DNA of 52,705 nt from a virus (IMGVR_UViG_3300005288_000018:1-52705); one strand, 5' to 3'; positions 17,453 through 25,782 are shown, numbered from the stretch's first letter. Numbers and translations: made by a program. The notes: generated from the letters alone by a model not told the origin.

Positions 17453-19099
17453 TCAAAAATCATCTGGAACTTCCTGTGCAAGCAATACTGCCCAAGTGTT
17501 TTCATCAATAGTAAATTCATCCGCCACACCCAAGTAACTCCAAGGGCGGTTCTTCAGAACAGTTAGTCGAACATTACCGCGTGAGCGGTCAGGCATAATC
17601 TGTGGCTCCAAACCAATAATAACAAAGCTAAGTTGTTCCAAAGCAGCAGAACCACGCATCATTTCTTTACTTACTTTAACCCAAAACGGTTTGTCTTCAT
17701 TACCTTTTGGTGGTTTGAACTGCTCAGCAGCGCTACGGTTAATGTGGCTGACTGCAATAACACAAACATCGTTAGCTGCACAAAAGGCTGCCAACTCTGT
17801 CATTACAATATCAAGCTCCTTTCGTTCATCAGTAACATGGCTGCCACTAACTACCATGCTCAAGTGGTCAATAAGGATATATTTACACCCTTCAACCAAG
17901 TGCATGTGCTTCACTTTGTTCATTAGCTCACTTACTGGCAAACTGCCAAAGTGTCCCAACATAACCAAGAGGTCGTTATCAACAATCTCATTTCGAGCTT
18001 GAGTGATTTGCTCCAGTGTTGCACATTCAAGAGGTTTATCTTTGAACTTCAAGTAGCTGACTTTAAGCTTAGCTGCAATCAATCGCTGCATTGTTTCCTT
18101 GTTACTCTCCTCCAGATAAATCATCCCAAGCTTTTCACCGGATTCCATAAAAGAACTAGCGAAAATAGACGTTACCGTTGATTTCCCCACACCCGAGGGA
18201 CTAGTCAGCAAAACCAGCTCACGAGTTCGAAAACCATGAAGTTTATCCATCAACTTAGGGAATTCATTTACATACACACCTTCTGGGCGGGGCTCCAGCA
18301 GCTCTTCAATACTAATATCTGAAGCCTTAACAATCTTCTCAGCAGAGTAAGCACGTTTGCCAAATTGGACAAGTTTAGCCAACTCTTCACTACGACCCGC
18401 TTGAAGGTAATCACTTGCATCCTTTAGGCCGTCTGCTGGAGCAACAGTCATCAAAGATAACCCTGTCCCTACAAAAGCATTAGCAACAGCTTCACGGGCC
18501 TCATGCCCCTTCATAATACCTTTCTTGGTTTCAGCCGGAGTACAGTAATCATCGTCAAAAAAGATTGTCAATGAATCGTGCGATGTGATATAGGATTCAT
18601 TGTGCAGCAAAGCTTCAACAGCATTAGCTGTACCCAAAGGGATACTTACAACAAGCGGTTCAATACCTTCGTACTTAGTACCTTTAACATTATCGCACAA
18701 CGCCTGATAAATACTCAGACAGTCCCATTGGCCTTCTGAACAGATAAGATTAGTTCGTTTACGATTAATATTTTCGGCTACTTCTTGTCCAAACAACTTG
18801 TTACCAATTGAAACACTGCCGACAGCAGACCAATGGCCTTTCTCATCTTTGCCTTTTGTTACGTCTTGTTTTGTATAACCAACAACTTTCCCCTTCTGAT
18901 TGTAAGAAGGGAAATAGAAAGCCTCTGGTGTTTTACCATCCTTCTCAGACACAGCAACTTTAACACCAAAGCGCTCAAGAGTAGCTTTACGTACTCCACG
19001 TTCTGGTGCATCACAGGCTGAGTATTTCTTAACATCATCAATTGTTTCTTTATTAAAAACTTCCACTTCTCGCTCCTTTAGCTTTTTAAAATAACTCAA
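17453..19099 (-). CDS. T7-like primase-helicase lacking the zinc domain
   Basis: 548 aa. TOPRIM primase: EGQWDCLSI (E-G-x-x-D, about 122-130) and TIFFDDD (about 178-184). RecA-type helicase: SPSGVGKST Walker A (about 305-313), YILIDHLSM Walker B, VIAVSHINR and MMRGSAALEQL. Opens and primes the fork for the polymerase. The T7 gp4A N-terminal Cys4 zinc finger is absent, as in gp4B. TTG start with AGGAG 6 nt upstream. Confidence 0.92.
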   Translation of the reverse strand: MSYFKKLKEREVEVFNKETIDDVKKYSACDAPERGVRKATLERFGVKVAVSEKDGKTPEAFYFPSYNQKGKVVGYTKQDVTKGKDEKGHWSAVGSVSIGNKLFGQEVAENINRKRTNLICSEGQWDCLSIYQALCDNVKGTKYEGIEPLVVSIPLGTANAVEALLHNESYITSHDSLTIFFDDDYCTPAETKKGIMKGHEAREAVANAFVGTGLSLMTVAPADGLKDASDYLQAGRSEELAKLVQFGKRAYSAEKIVKASDISIEELLEPRPEGVYVNEFPKLMDKLHGFRTRELVLLTSPSGVGKSTVTSIFASSFMESGEKLGMIYLEESNKETMQRLIAAKLKVSYLKFKDKPLECATLEQITQARNEIVDNDLLVMLGHFGSLPVSELMNKVKHMHLVEGCKYILIDHLSMVVSGSHVTDERKELDIVMTELAAFCAANDVCVIAVSHINRSAAEQFKPPKGNEDKPFWVKVSKEMMRGSAALEQLSFVIIGLEPQIMPDRSRGNVRLTVLKNRPWSYLGVADEFTIDENTWAVLLAQEVPDDF

Positions 19100-19112
19100 A
19101 ATTCTCTCCTAG

Positions 19113-19172
19113 CTAATTGCCTTTAAAGCCCAATGACGGCTGAATAACAGCGAACTTGTTTCGCGTACTCAC
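19113..19172 (-). CDS. Possible 19-aa peptide upstream of primase-helicase
   Basis: GTG start behind GGAGGGGAG, ending TAG 14 nt before the primase-helicase TTG start. The peptide (begins MSTRNKFAVIQPSL) may couple translation to the weak TTG. Too short to be certain. The rest of 19173-19300 shows no convincing gene. Confidence 0.3.
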   Translation of the reverse strand: MSTRNKFAVIQPSLGFKGN

Positions 19173-19300
19173 GCTCTTCTCCCCTCCAACACCCTGCAAA
19201 GAATATTAATCAAATTGCTTCAAGAATAGCAATCTTAGTCATTTCTCACCATCTCACGAAGATTCTCTAATTTACCACATAATTCCCACAGGCATCTTCG

Positions 19301-20452
19301 TTAGCTGATGGATGAGAGATCATTATCCAACTTAATATTCTTGAACTTACGAATAAACTGAATACGTGTGTATGCATTTACAACTTTAACATCACCAACA
19401 AGTTGTTTCTTATTCTCTGCAAGCCCATAAAAACTATTAGAACTTTCTTTCAATTCGCCACCCTCAAGTTCAAGGATACAGCCATTCTCACTATAAATCC
19501 CTGTAAGGACATCATATCCATCGTAACAATAGACGCCTTCACGCCCACCATTAACAGTTTCACCAACAGCATACTTAAACTTGGTATTATAGCAGCTTTG
19601 GTACGTACCGTCTTCACCTTTTTCTGAATCTTGATCAGTGTTCAACATCACATTCTTGAAGAACTTCCCGTCTGCAACAATTCGGCTACTGTCTGAGACA
19701 TCCCTTAAAGCAATTGTATCAAGAATCGTTTGCTTTGTAATAGTTTCATTAAACTTCACAAACTTACTGTCAGACTCAATTTCATTCAATGTATCCATGG
19801 CAGACTCAAGAGAAAAATCTTCATCCTCATTGAAGATTTCATCCATGTTCAGACCATACATTCCTCCGATTTCATCTTTCAGTTTATCCCAAGAATCAAT
19901 GTTCTTTTTATTCACGGCCAAAAGGATTCGAAGAAATTGTGATTTAGGGCAGAAATATCCTTTCTCAACGTACTTTTGTACCCTCAAAGCCGAGATAAGG
20001 GGATAGGCAGTGCCCTCGTTAAATTCAAGGTAACGTTGACTATTATGCTTCATAAATGCCTCATGAAGCACCAAGGAAGATTGATCTTCAACAAACTCCA
20101 GCGCACCCATGTTACAAGTGAAATCATAATCTTTAAACAACTCATCAACAGTCGGAAAGAACTTATACACAATCAATTGGACATCTTGTGACGTTTCCTT
20201 GTCTCGGAACAAGATGCTGCGGTTAGTCATATTGTTTGCAATCAAACTATAAGAGCCATCGAATACAAGATCAATGAACAGCTCAAAGTCTGCTTCGTTT
20301 CTTAGATAAATATCCAAGTCATTTACATCACGATTACAAAATACTGACGTGATAGCTCCGCCTGCAATAATTGCATTTGTTTCTACAAGAATATTCCAAG
20401 TATCTTCTGATACAAGGCTTTGTAGCTTATTAATCTCTGATTTGTAATTCAT
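19301..20452 (-). CDS. Pol beta-superfamily nucleotidyltransferase-like protein
   Basis: 383 aa from the ATG at 20452 with GGAGG 7 nt upstream. Residues 28-49 carry IIAGGAITSVFCNRDVNDLDIYL, i.e. Gly-Gly then Asp-x-Asp at the spacing of poly(A) polymerase/CCA-adding and related nucleotidyltransferases. The C-terminal 110 residues (Tyr- and Gly-rich beta segments) look like a separate domain. Substrate unknown: it could modify RNA ends, a protein, or be an antitoxin-type enzyme. Lies directly upstream of the primase-helicase. Confidence 0.65.
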   Translation of the reverse strand: MNYKSEINKLQSLVSEDTWNILVETNAIIAGGAITSVFCNRDVNDLDIYLRNEADFELFIDLVFDGSYSLIANNMTNRSILFRDKETSQDVQLIVYKFFPTVDELFKDYDFTCNMGALEFVEDQSSLVLHEAFMKHNSQRYLEFNEGTAYPLISALRVQKYVEKGYFCPKSQFLRILLAVNKKNIDSWDKLKDEIGGMYGLNMDEIFNEDEDFSLESAMDTLNEIESDSKFVKFNETITKQTILDTIALRDVSDSSRIVADGKFFKNVMLNTDQDSEKGEDGTYQSCYNTKFKYAVGETVNGGREGVYCYDGYDVLTGIYSENGCILELEGGELKESSNSFYGLAENKKQLVGDVKVVNAYTRIQFIRKFKNIKLDNDLSSIS

Positions 20453-20520
20453 CAACATTCCTCCCAACCATTCAATTTATTTTCCATCTCACTTAATTGC
20501 TGCATGTGTTTATCAATCAC
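20452..20520 (-). CDS. Possible 22-aa peptide
   Basis: GTG start just after the previous stop, AAGGG upstream, and a TGA overlapping the nucleotidyltransferase ATG (TGATG). Helical peptide ending NGWEEC. Coupling argues for it; length argues against. Confidence 0.35.
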   Translation of the reverse strand: MIDKHMQQLSEMENKLNGWEEC

Positions 20521-20523
20521 ATT

Positions 20524-20808
20524 TTACCCTTTGTAAAGTGGATCTGCCAAATAGATCTCTTCTGGTGCATCAGGCCATTCTTCACGCAATGTTTCGAAGT
20601 TACCTTCATTCCAGCAGCGTAGGAATTCTAGTGGTTCTTCACAATAGCCTTTACCAAGCATGTAGCTGATAACAGCATTGTAAGCTGTTTCTGTCTTGTT
20701 CAGATCATCAAGAGCCTCTGTGTGCAAACTAAAGAACATATCGTCATCTAGTCCACCACGTTCAACAAGATCGTGGATTTCTTCTTCACTCATTTCTAGG
20801 TAGCTCAT
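20524..20808 (-). CDS. Hypothetical acidic protein
   Basis: 94 aa, strongly acidic, helical. GGAG 8 nt before ATG; start overlaps the preceding gene. Unknown. Confidence 0.65.
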   Translation of the reverse strand: MSYLEMSEEEIHDLVERGGLDDDMFFSLHTEALDDLNKTETAYNAVISYMLGKGYCEEPLEFLRCWNEGNFETLREEWPDAPEEIYLADPLYKG

Positions 20809-21086
20809 TCTTCAATCTCCATTCCCAAGAGTTTCATAGCTTTATGCTTTCCGTCAATCCAATACTGATTCTCAGGATCACCTTCATGAATCTCATCTTC
20901 TTCAACGTACCATCGAAGCATTTCTTCAAGCTCCTCAATCCTAGCTTCAGCCTTCAAAGACAATTCAGCAGCCGCATGGCGAGCGTCACGATGTCCAGAC
21001 TTGTAAGCATACACCTTGTTAGGGAAGTCTGCATAGTCAAAATCACTCGATACAGGAATATTCATAATCTCATTGTGCAGATTCAT
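20805..21086 (-). CDS. Conserved phage hypothetical protein
   Basis: 93 aa. Central 'YKSGHRDARHAAAELSLKAEARIEELE' helix of a type often seen in phage proteins (AYxxGxxDARHAAAE), probably coiled coil. Both ends overlap neighbours by 4 nt. Confidence 0.65.
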   Translation of the reverse strand: MNLHNEIMNIPVSSDFDYADFPNKVYAYKSGHRDARHAAAELSLKAEARIEELEEMLRWYVEEDEIHEGDPENQYWIDGKHKAMKLLGMEIEE

Positions 21087-21454
21087 TTAATCACCACCCA
21101 AGAATTATCGTAGCTCACCACAACAGACTCATTCCCATCATACTCTTCAATGATGTACCGATCAGAATCTGTCTCATAAATACTAAGCTTAGCACAACTA
21201 CCGTCAGCTTCATCCCCAAGCTGTTCAACTGTTTGAACAAGAAATGGATCATGCCGGGCAATATAGCTACTATGCAACCACTCTCGTGCATAGTCTATAG
21301 CTTTATCACCAGTTGGGGGGCTTGTGTAGTAATGCGTACACCAAGAATCTTTCTCAGGGTAAATCTTAATTCCAGCAAGCTCTGCATAAAGCTCGTATGC
21401 TTTATCGCTGAGACTAAAACCACCATAGCAGGCGTTGTATACGATCTTATTCAT
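21083..21454 (-). CDS. Conserved phage hypothetical protein (CYGGFSLS family)
   Basis: 123 aa. Starts MNKIVYNACYGGFSLSDKA and has ARHDPFLVQTVEQLGDEADG and IEEYDGNE blocks, matching a widespread phage family of unknown function whose members begin with 'CFGGFSLS' and have 'RxDPxLVxVVExLG'. Good GGAG site. Confidence 0.75.
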   Translation of the reverse strand: MNKIVYNACYGGFSLSDKAYELYAELAGIKIYPEKDSWCTHYYTSPPTGDKAIDYAREWLHSSYIARHDPFLVQTVEQLGDEADGSCAKLSIYETDSDRYIIEEYDGNESVVVSYDNSWVVIK

Positions 21455-21669
21455 TTCAAATTCTCCACATAGCTCATGTCAATTTCAGTCTTATCACCAA
21501 AAATATCTTTAATGTAAGCTCGTTTCTTACCTGTCTTGGAATGTTTCTCAATAACCAAAATCATCTCTCGCTCCCCATTCAAACACTTAAAGATTGATGA
21601 GTATTTAGCTACAACCGGTCGTTCAGACTCTTGTTCCCACTTACCAAACAGCCTACAGAAAATATTCAT
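21451..21669 (-). CDS. Hypothetical protein, paralogue of the 43957 protein
   Basis: 72 aa from the ATG at 21669 (GGAG, 7 nt). Begins FCRLFGKWEQESERP, resembling EFLFGKWEVTESIPA of the protein encoded at 43957-44193; both continue with a beta-rich I-E-K-x-x-x-T-G segment. Unknown. Confidence 0.6.
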   Translation of the reverse strand: MNIFCRLFGKWEQESERPVVAKYSSIFKCLNGEREMILVIEKHSKTGKKRAYIKDIFGDKTEIDMSYVENLK

Positions 21670-21769
21670 CCCATCTCTCCCACAGCCACCATTCTTCGAA
21701 TAGCTTTCGCTGCATAGCATTACATTAATAATTATTCAAGTTTATTTGCTTATATCTTTCAGTCACAAC

Positions 21770-21798
21770 ATATTGTCACATTGTTTGTGAGGGGTCAA
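21770..21798 (-). promoter_or_regulatory. Candidate sigma70 promoter (leftward)
   Basis: On the minus strand TTGACC, 17-nt spacer, CAATAT. Lies in the only gap of the upstream leftward cluster, ahead of the 21451 gene. The spacer holds CCTCACAAACAATGTGA, similar to a TCCCTCACAATAATGTGA stretch upstream of ssb (12883-12902). Confidence 0.45.
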
Positions 21799-21995
21799 GC
21801 TTTGTTTGTGTCAGACCACGGAAGGTCGTTGCTGTCATAAATTTCATAGCAATCTTTACGTTCCCATGCAGGCTTGACATCTTCCCTATCAACGAAGTCA
21901 AGAGCTTCATCTTGAGATGTTGTGACAAGCATAATGTTGTCAATACCACCGTAAGGATAGTATTGATCCCAACCGCACACGATATAGAATCTCAT
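21795..21995 (-). CDS. Small hypothetical protein
   Basis: 66 aa with an aromatic, Gly-rich N-terminus (GWDQYYPYGGIDN) and a TTSQDEALDFVD helix, the typical small phage alpha/beta layout. GGAG upstream. Unknown. Confidence 0.6.
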   Translation of the reverse strand: MRFYIVCGWDQYYPYGGIDNIMLVTTSQDEALDFVDREDVKPAWERKDCYEIYDSNDLPWSDTNKA

Positions 21996-22393
21996 TTACG
22001 CTCCTCCAGAATTGTCTTGGTGACTTTCTTTTCTTTAAGGTACTCATACTTCAGAAACAAACTCTTGAACTCGGTTGGCATTGACCAATTCTTGTATTCT
22101 TTATAATCCTTGTACATATTCCACGCAAGCTCAACGACTGTTTCAACGGTCGGATCACTGTGACGAAGCTCAAGGTCATACCGGCCCACAAATACAACCT
22201 CTCCAGTCTCTGTGTCCTCTACGATCTGCATTGTTTCCTTGCAAAAACCATTAAGCTGTACAGACAGTGAATCTCCAAGGAATCCAACAGTACCTGTGCA
22301 GTATGAATTGGTCAGGGTGGCTTCACCATCATAACCCTCTTTGATCAGGTTTTCTACAAGAGTTGTCACTTTTTCTGTAATCTTGTAACTCAT
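21992..22393 (-). CDS. Hypothetical protein, first gene of the leftward unit
   Basis: 133 aa. First gene after the strong leftward promoter at 22436-22464, with GGAG 7 nt before ATG. Beta-rich N-terminal half, basic helical C-terminus (KYEYLKEKKVTKTILEERK). Unknown. Confidence 0.7.
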   Translation of the reverse strand: MSYKITEKVTTLVENLIKEGYDGEATLTNSYCTGTVGFLGDSLSVQLNGFCKETMQIVEDTETGEVVFVGRYDLELRHSDPTVETVVELAWNMYKDYKEYKNWSMPTEFKSLFLKYEYLKEKKVTKTILEERK

Positions 22394-22435
22394 TTTATTT
22401 CTCCATTTCGTTTACGTTGCTTTTCAGATACACCA

Positions 22436-22464
22436 ATCTTACCCCTCACCTACACACCTGTCAA
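22436..22464 (-). promoter_or_regulatory. Strong sigma70 promoter, leftward
   Basis: Minus strand TTGACA, exactly 17 nt, TAAGAT. Drives the 22393-to-78 replication cluster. Shares TTGACAGG and TAAGATT with its divergent partner at 22573. Confidence 0.85.
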
Positions 22465-22572
22465 GCATTGCTGTAAAAATATCCCCTAAGCTCTCAATTC
22501 AGGGAAACCTCCTTGGGCAAAGTCATTTGGTGAATTTATTTGCCGTCTGTCCAAGATTTTTCGAAGAATGTG

Positions 22573-22601
22573 TTGACAGGGATTGGTGATGGAGGTAAGA
22601 T
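22573..22601 (+). promoter_or_regulatory. Strong sigma70 promoter, rightward
   Basis: TTGACA, 17-nt spacer, TAAGAT, then ACATCAA 4 nt after the -10 box. Head of the plus-strand early block. The same ACATCAA at the same distance follows the promoters at 31357 and 36141. Confidence 0.88.
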
Positions 22602-22631
22602 TAAGACATCAACCAAACAGGAGACAACACC

Positions 22632-22853
22632 ATGAAGTATTACTTGAGAACAGATAACGGCACCCTAGTTGGTAAAATGACTGCTAGGCTTGCAGGTATG
22701 ATGATGGATACCCTCAGGGGTGAATGGAAAGAGAAGAAATTTGTCTCTGGTGAAAATAAAAATGTTTTTGTCTTTTCCGAGGATAGCTCCTATGGCAATG
22801 ACATTATGCAATTTTCTGTTTGGAAGGGATTTTATTTGGAGGTGAACAAATGA
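22632..22853 (+). CDS. Hypothetical protein, first rightward gene
   Basis: 73 aa, basic. CAGGAGACAACACC before ATG. First gene of the rightward unit, so probably made immediately on infection; function unknown. Confidence 0.7.
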   Translation: MKYYLRTDNGTLVGKMTARLAGMMMDTLRGEWKEKKFVSGENKNVFVFSEDSSYGNDIMQFSVWKGFYLEVNK

Positions 22854-22921
22854 AAAAGAAATTCAAAATAATCGACACATCTACGGGACAGAAGATTAAG
22901 CTAAAAGAGGGAGAAGAGTGA
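22850..22921 (+). CDS. 23-aa basic peptide
   Basis: ATG overlaps the upstream stop (ATGA), GGAGG upstream, stop overlaps the next ATG (TGATG). Nine Lys in 23 residues. Supported by the tight coupling. Confidence 0.5.
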   Translation: MKKKFKIIDTSTGQKIKLKEGEE

Positions 22922-23154
22922 TGGGTAACGTAAAATACACCATGCAAACAGAATTGAAAACACCTTGGATTGGTAAACCATACATTGAGTATCAATTTGT
23001 GAAACATTGGTCAGCGTTTGTCATGGATTGGCCTGATCACTACGGTGACGACAGAAACTTTCTGAAAGTAATTTTCAAGTCTAAGGATGAGAGTGTTGTC
23101 AATAAATTTATGGAGAAGCTGAATGCAGGTAAATCCCCTGAAACTACCCAATAA
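22921..23154 (+). CDS. Hypothetical protein
   Basis: 77 aa from the ATG at 22921 (GGGAGAAGAGTG upstream). Aromatic-rich. Followed by about 150 nt without a gene (23155-23308). Confidence 0.65.
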   Translation: MGNVKYTMQTELKTPWIGKPYIEYQFVKHWSAFVMDWPDHYGDDRNFLKVIFKSKDESVVNKFMEKLNAGKSPETTQ

Positions 23155-23308
23155 ACAGTGAATTCAACCTTGTGTTTGGAAGGGGATGTGTGAGATTATG
23201 GTTGTCTGGATTCAGTGCTTATTAAGATTGATCATTTTTTAACCAAAGCGTTTCCCATATAGTGTTATTGAGTAGGAGATGTGTATTGTGTAGGAGATTA
23301 GATGTAAT

Positions 23309-24649
23309 ATGACAAGAATAGAAGAGAAAGTAAGAGATTTAGAAGGAAGAGAGTTGTATTCTGTTCTTATCTCTACAGCTAGAGGTAAGCCCTTTAGATC
23401 GCCTAGTGTGGTCTATAACCATTTGGTATCTCTGATAAATAAAGAATTAAAGTACAAGAAGTTTGAAGCTGTAGAATGGTTCTTTACCAACACAGCAAGA
23501 GCTTTACGTGATAATTACATAGGTTTCTCTGTAAAGCTACAAGCTGTCTATTGGACAGGGAACGATTGTGGAATCAGTATTCGTGCTATCCATTCAGTAT
23601 TGGATTACATGAAAGAAAATGATTACATTTATGTACTAAAAGGTAGTCATGATTACAGAAATGAAGACCTTTCATACATGAGTGTAGTAAGATTTACTAA
23701 AAAACTGGTTGACCTATTCGACAAAAAGGAGCTACTATTGCACATTCCTAGCGTGTCTATGGATTACCCTATTATTTTGAAAGATAGGAAGACAAAAGAA
23801 ATGATTGAAGTACAGAAAACAGGCATGGTTGAACAGATGGCAGAGGAAATGCAGCGCTATAACCAGAGTTTGTCTGGTGTTGACGTTCGTTTTGATGGTA
23901 AGTCTATTCCTTTGTTGGAATATAAACGCAGTTTCAGTGGAGATTTTAATAGTGGGGGACGTTTGTTCGCTCATGGTGGGAGTATTCAGCTTGTTCCGCA
24001 GGAATTACGCCTTGCTGCTATTACTATTGATGGTGAATCTGTAGTAGAGCTAGACTATAGTGCAAATCATCCACACATTCTGCTAGAATTTCTCTGTCAG
24101 CGCGACCAAAGTGTGTTGGAATTTGTAGGAAAAGATGTTGATCCATATGCAGCAGACAGTTCGTGCCTAAAAGTTGACACTTTGGCAATTGAAGATCATA
24201 AATTACGTTATGGTATTACTAAATATAACCCATCTCGTTCATTTATGAAACATGCTGTTATGCGAGCATTGAATTGTGACAGCTTTGACAAGGCGTTTTC
24301 TAGCTTGTCACATGAGTTCTTCACAGATAGTAAGAAGAATATTGCAGATCGTGACTATGTAGGACTGATTAAACCTGATTGTCGCCTTGTTTTGTCTGCA
24401 ATTTGTGAGCATAACCGACTGATTGCAAATGATTTCTTTCAGGATAAAGGCATTTGGTTACAAAATCTTGATAGTGAAATTGCTTTACGTGTGATTGATT
24501 TGATGCTACAGTCTGGAGAAGTCGTATTATGCTGGCATGATAGTTTTCAATGTCGAGCAAGCGCTAAAGAACTATTGCATTCCGCAATGATCGAAGCTTG
24601 GAACGATGTTCTAGGCTCTAATATTTTCGTAAAGGTAGATCAAAAATGA
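23309..24649 (+). CDS. Putative compact T7-RNAP/Pol A-like polymerase with N-terminal winged helix
   Basis: 446 aa. Residues 85-145 look like a winged helix (IRAIHSVLDYMKENDYI). From 215 the protein shows a conserved GGRLFAHGG block and the three polymerase palm motifs in order: VVELDYSANHPHI (motif A, D249), RSFMKHAVMRALNC (motif B, R310, K314; T7 RNAP has RSVTKRSVMTLAYG) and CWHDSF (motif C, D411; T7 RNAP has HDSFG). Spacing K314 to N322 equals K631 to Y639 in T7 RNAP, but the Tyr is Asn. It is half the size of T7 RNAP. Could be a phage RNA polymerase, a primer-making or replication-initiator polymerase, or a second DNA polymerase. Long untranslated stretch upstream; ribosome site AGGAG is distant. 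Confidence 0.6.
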   Translation: MTRIEEKVRDLEGRELYSVLISTARGKPFRSPSVVYNHLVSLINKELKYKKFEAVEWFFTNTARALRDNYIGFSVKLQAVYWTGNDCGISIRAIHSVLDYMKENDYIYVLKGSHDYRNEDLSYMSVVRFTKKLVDLFDKKELLLHIPSVSMDYPIILKDRKTKEMIEVQKTGMVEQMAEEMQRYNQSLSGVDVRFDGKSIPLLEYKRSFSGDFNSGGRLFAHGGSIQLVPQELRLAAITIDGESVVELDYSANHPHILLEFLCQRDQSVLEFVGKDVDPYAADSSCLKVDTLAIEDHKLRYGITKYNPSRSFMKHAVMRALNCDSFDKAFSSLSHEFFTDSKKNIADRDYVGLIKPDCRLVLSAICEHNRLIANDFFQDKGIWLQNLDSEIALRVIDLMLQSGEVVLCWHDSFQCRASAKELLHSAMIEAWNDVLGSNIFVKVDQK

Positions 24650-24840
24650 AAGCAGGTGATAAAGTTAAAGTATTGGAAAGCCCCTATACAATGTTTGAAG
24701 TAGGCTCTATCCACACAGTCAGTTATTTTGATGATCGTCCGTATGGAGTGTATCTAGTAGATCCTTTTTATCAAGACAGTGATGAAGAGAATTCGGCACA
24801 ATGGCCTTTTAGTTTGGATGAAGTGGAGGTTGTTGTGTGA
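24646..24840 (+). CDS. Small SH3-like protein
   Basis: 64 aa. KAGDKVKVLESPYTMFEVGSI start is a KOW/SH3-like barrel pattern. ATG overlaps the polymerase-like stop (ATGA). Unknown. Confidence 0.6.
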   Translation: MKAGDKVKVLESPYTMFEVGSIHTVSYFDDRPYGVYLVDPFYQDSDEENSAQWPFSLDEVEVVV

Positions 24841-25055
24841 ACTACAAATTCAAACCAAACGACAAAGTATTGATTATGTTGTATGTAGGTGCTGAGCAAG
24901 GAATTCCTGTTGTTGTGTATAGTTGCTACACATCAGACAAAGAGAACCACTGCGCTGCTCCCCATAATCGGTATGTGTGCTACGTGGAAAGTTACAAAGG
25001 TAATGTAGGCTTATCCCTTCATGATGTTTCTGAAAACGAATTGGTGAAGCAATAA
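24837..25055 (+). CDS. Small SH3-like protein
   Basis: 72 aa, GTG start in GTGTGA overlap with GGAGGT upstream. NYKFKPNDKVLIML again suggests a barrel; four Cys. Unknown. Confidence 0.55.
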   Translation: MNYKFKPNDKVLIMLYVGAEQGIPVVVYSCYTSDKENHCAAPHNRYVCYVESYKGNVGLSLHDVSENELVKQ

Positions 25056-25225
25056 TGTACAACATATCAAACTTCGAACCTTACACCCTCCGCAAGCACC
25101 TAGGAAATCTCGTTGTCCTTGTGTGGAGCAAACAATTGGGTTATCAGTTTATGACAGTGATTGATAGGGTGAAAGCTATGGCTGATGGATTGGAATTTAA
25201 AATCATTGCAGTGGAGAAGGATTAA
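25055..25225 (+). CDS. Small hypothetical protein
   Basis: 56 aa (begins MYNISNFEPYTLRKH). TAATG overlaps at both ends place it firmly in the coupled chain. Unknown. Confidence 0.6.
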   Translation: MYNISNFEPYTLRKHLGNLVVLVWSKQLGYQFMTVIDRVKAMADGLEFKIIAVEKD

Positions 25226-25409
25226 TGAAAATCTATGTGATAGAAGAAATGTTTTGGGATGATTGTGACGGCCACAACATTAAACTGCTTGATCTTACTA
25301 CGACCTTGACCAAGCCAATATTGAACGTGACTTGATGGCAGAGCAATACGGATTTGATTATGAAACTCATAAACGTAGTTACAGAGTAGTAGGAGTAAAT
25401 TTGAAATGA
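25225..25409 (+). pseudogene. Frameshifted small phage gene
   Basis: ATG at 25225 (TAATG) gives MKIYVIEEMFWDDCDG... but stops at 25335. Another frame from about 25290 reads SYYDLDQANIERDL, then AEQYGFDYETH, and on to a TGA at 25409 that overlaps the next ATG. Joining the two needs one extra base near CTTGATC (about 25287-25292) and yields a normal 61-aa small phage protein. Real decay or a sequencing error. Confidence 0.6.
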
Positions 25410-25621
25410 ACATTAAACAGCTTACAGAATTAACTGCATACCTAAACACCATTTCAGAAGATGATCAAGGTAGTATCTCTATTGGTGCATGCTTTGACGG
25501 ATATATTTTTGTAGAAGATTATTTTGGTGATATCCTAGATGCTCAGAAGATGCACGATATGGGATATGTGTATATTAACAGCGAGAAATGGTGGGCACTT
25601 GAAGAAGAGCTTCCAGCATGA
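25406..25621 (+). CDS. Hypothetical acidic protein
   Basis: 71 aa, acidic. ATGA overlap at the start. Unknown. Confidence 0.6.
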   Translation: MNIKQLTELTAYLNTISEDDQGSISIGACFDGYIFVEDYFGDILDAQKMHDMGYVYINSEKWWALEEELPA

Positions 25622-25782
25622 GCAACTACCTACTAAAATTTGAACACAGCAACGGCTCCAATGTGTGGTTCACAGTATATTGTGACATCCTATACGTCTG
25701 GTCTTGTGCAAGAGAGATTGAGAAACGTACATCGTTTAAGTTTCTGGATGATTATACTGATCTTGGGAGTATGCATGAATGA
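25618..25782 (+). CDS. Small hypothetical protein
   Basis: 54 aa (begins MSNYLLKFEHSNGSN). ATGA overlaps at both ends. A longer open frame overlapping it (25640-25855) lacks a ribosome site and is treated as a shadow. Confidence 0.6.
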   Translation: MSNYLLKFEHSNGSNVWFTVYCDILYVWSCAREIEKRTSFKFLDDYTDLGSMHE

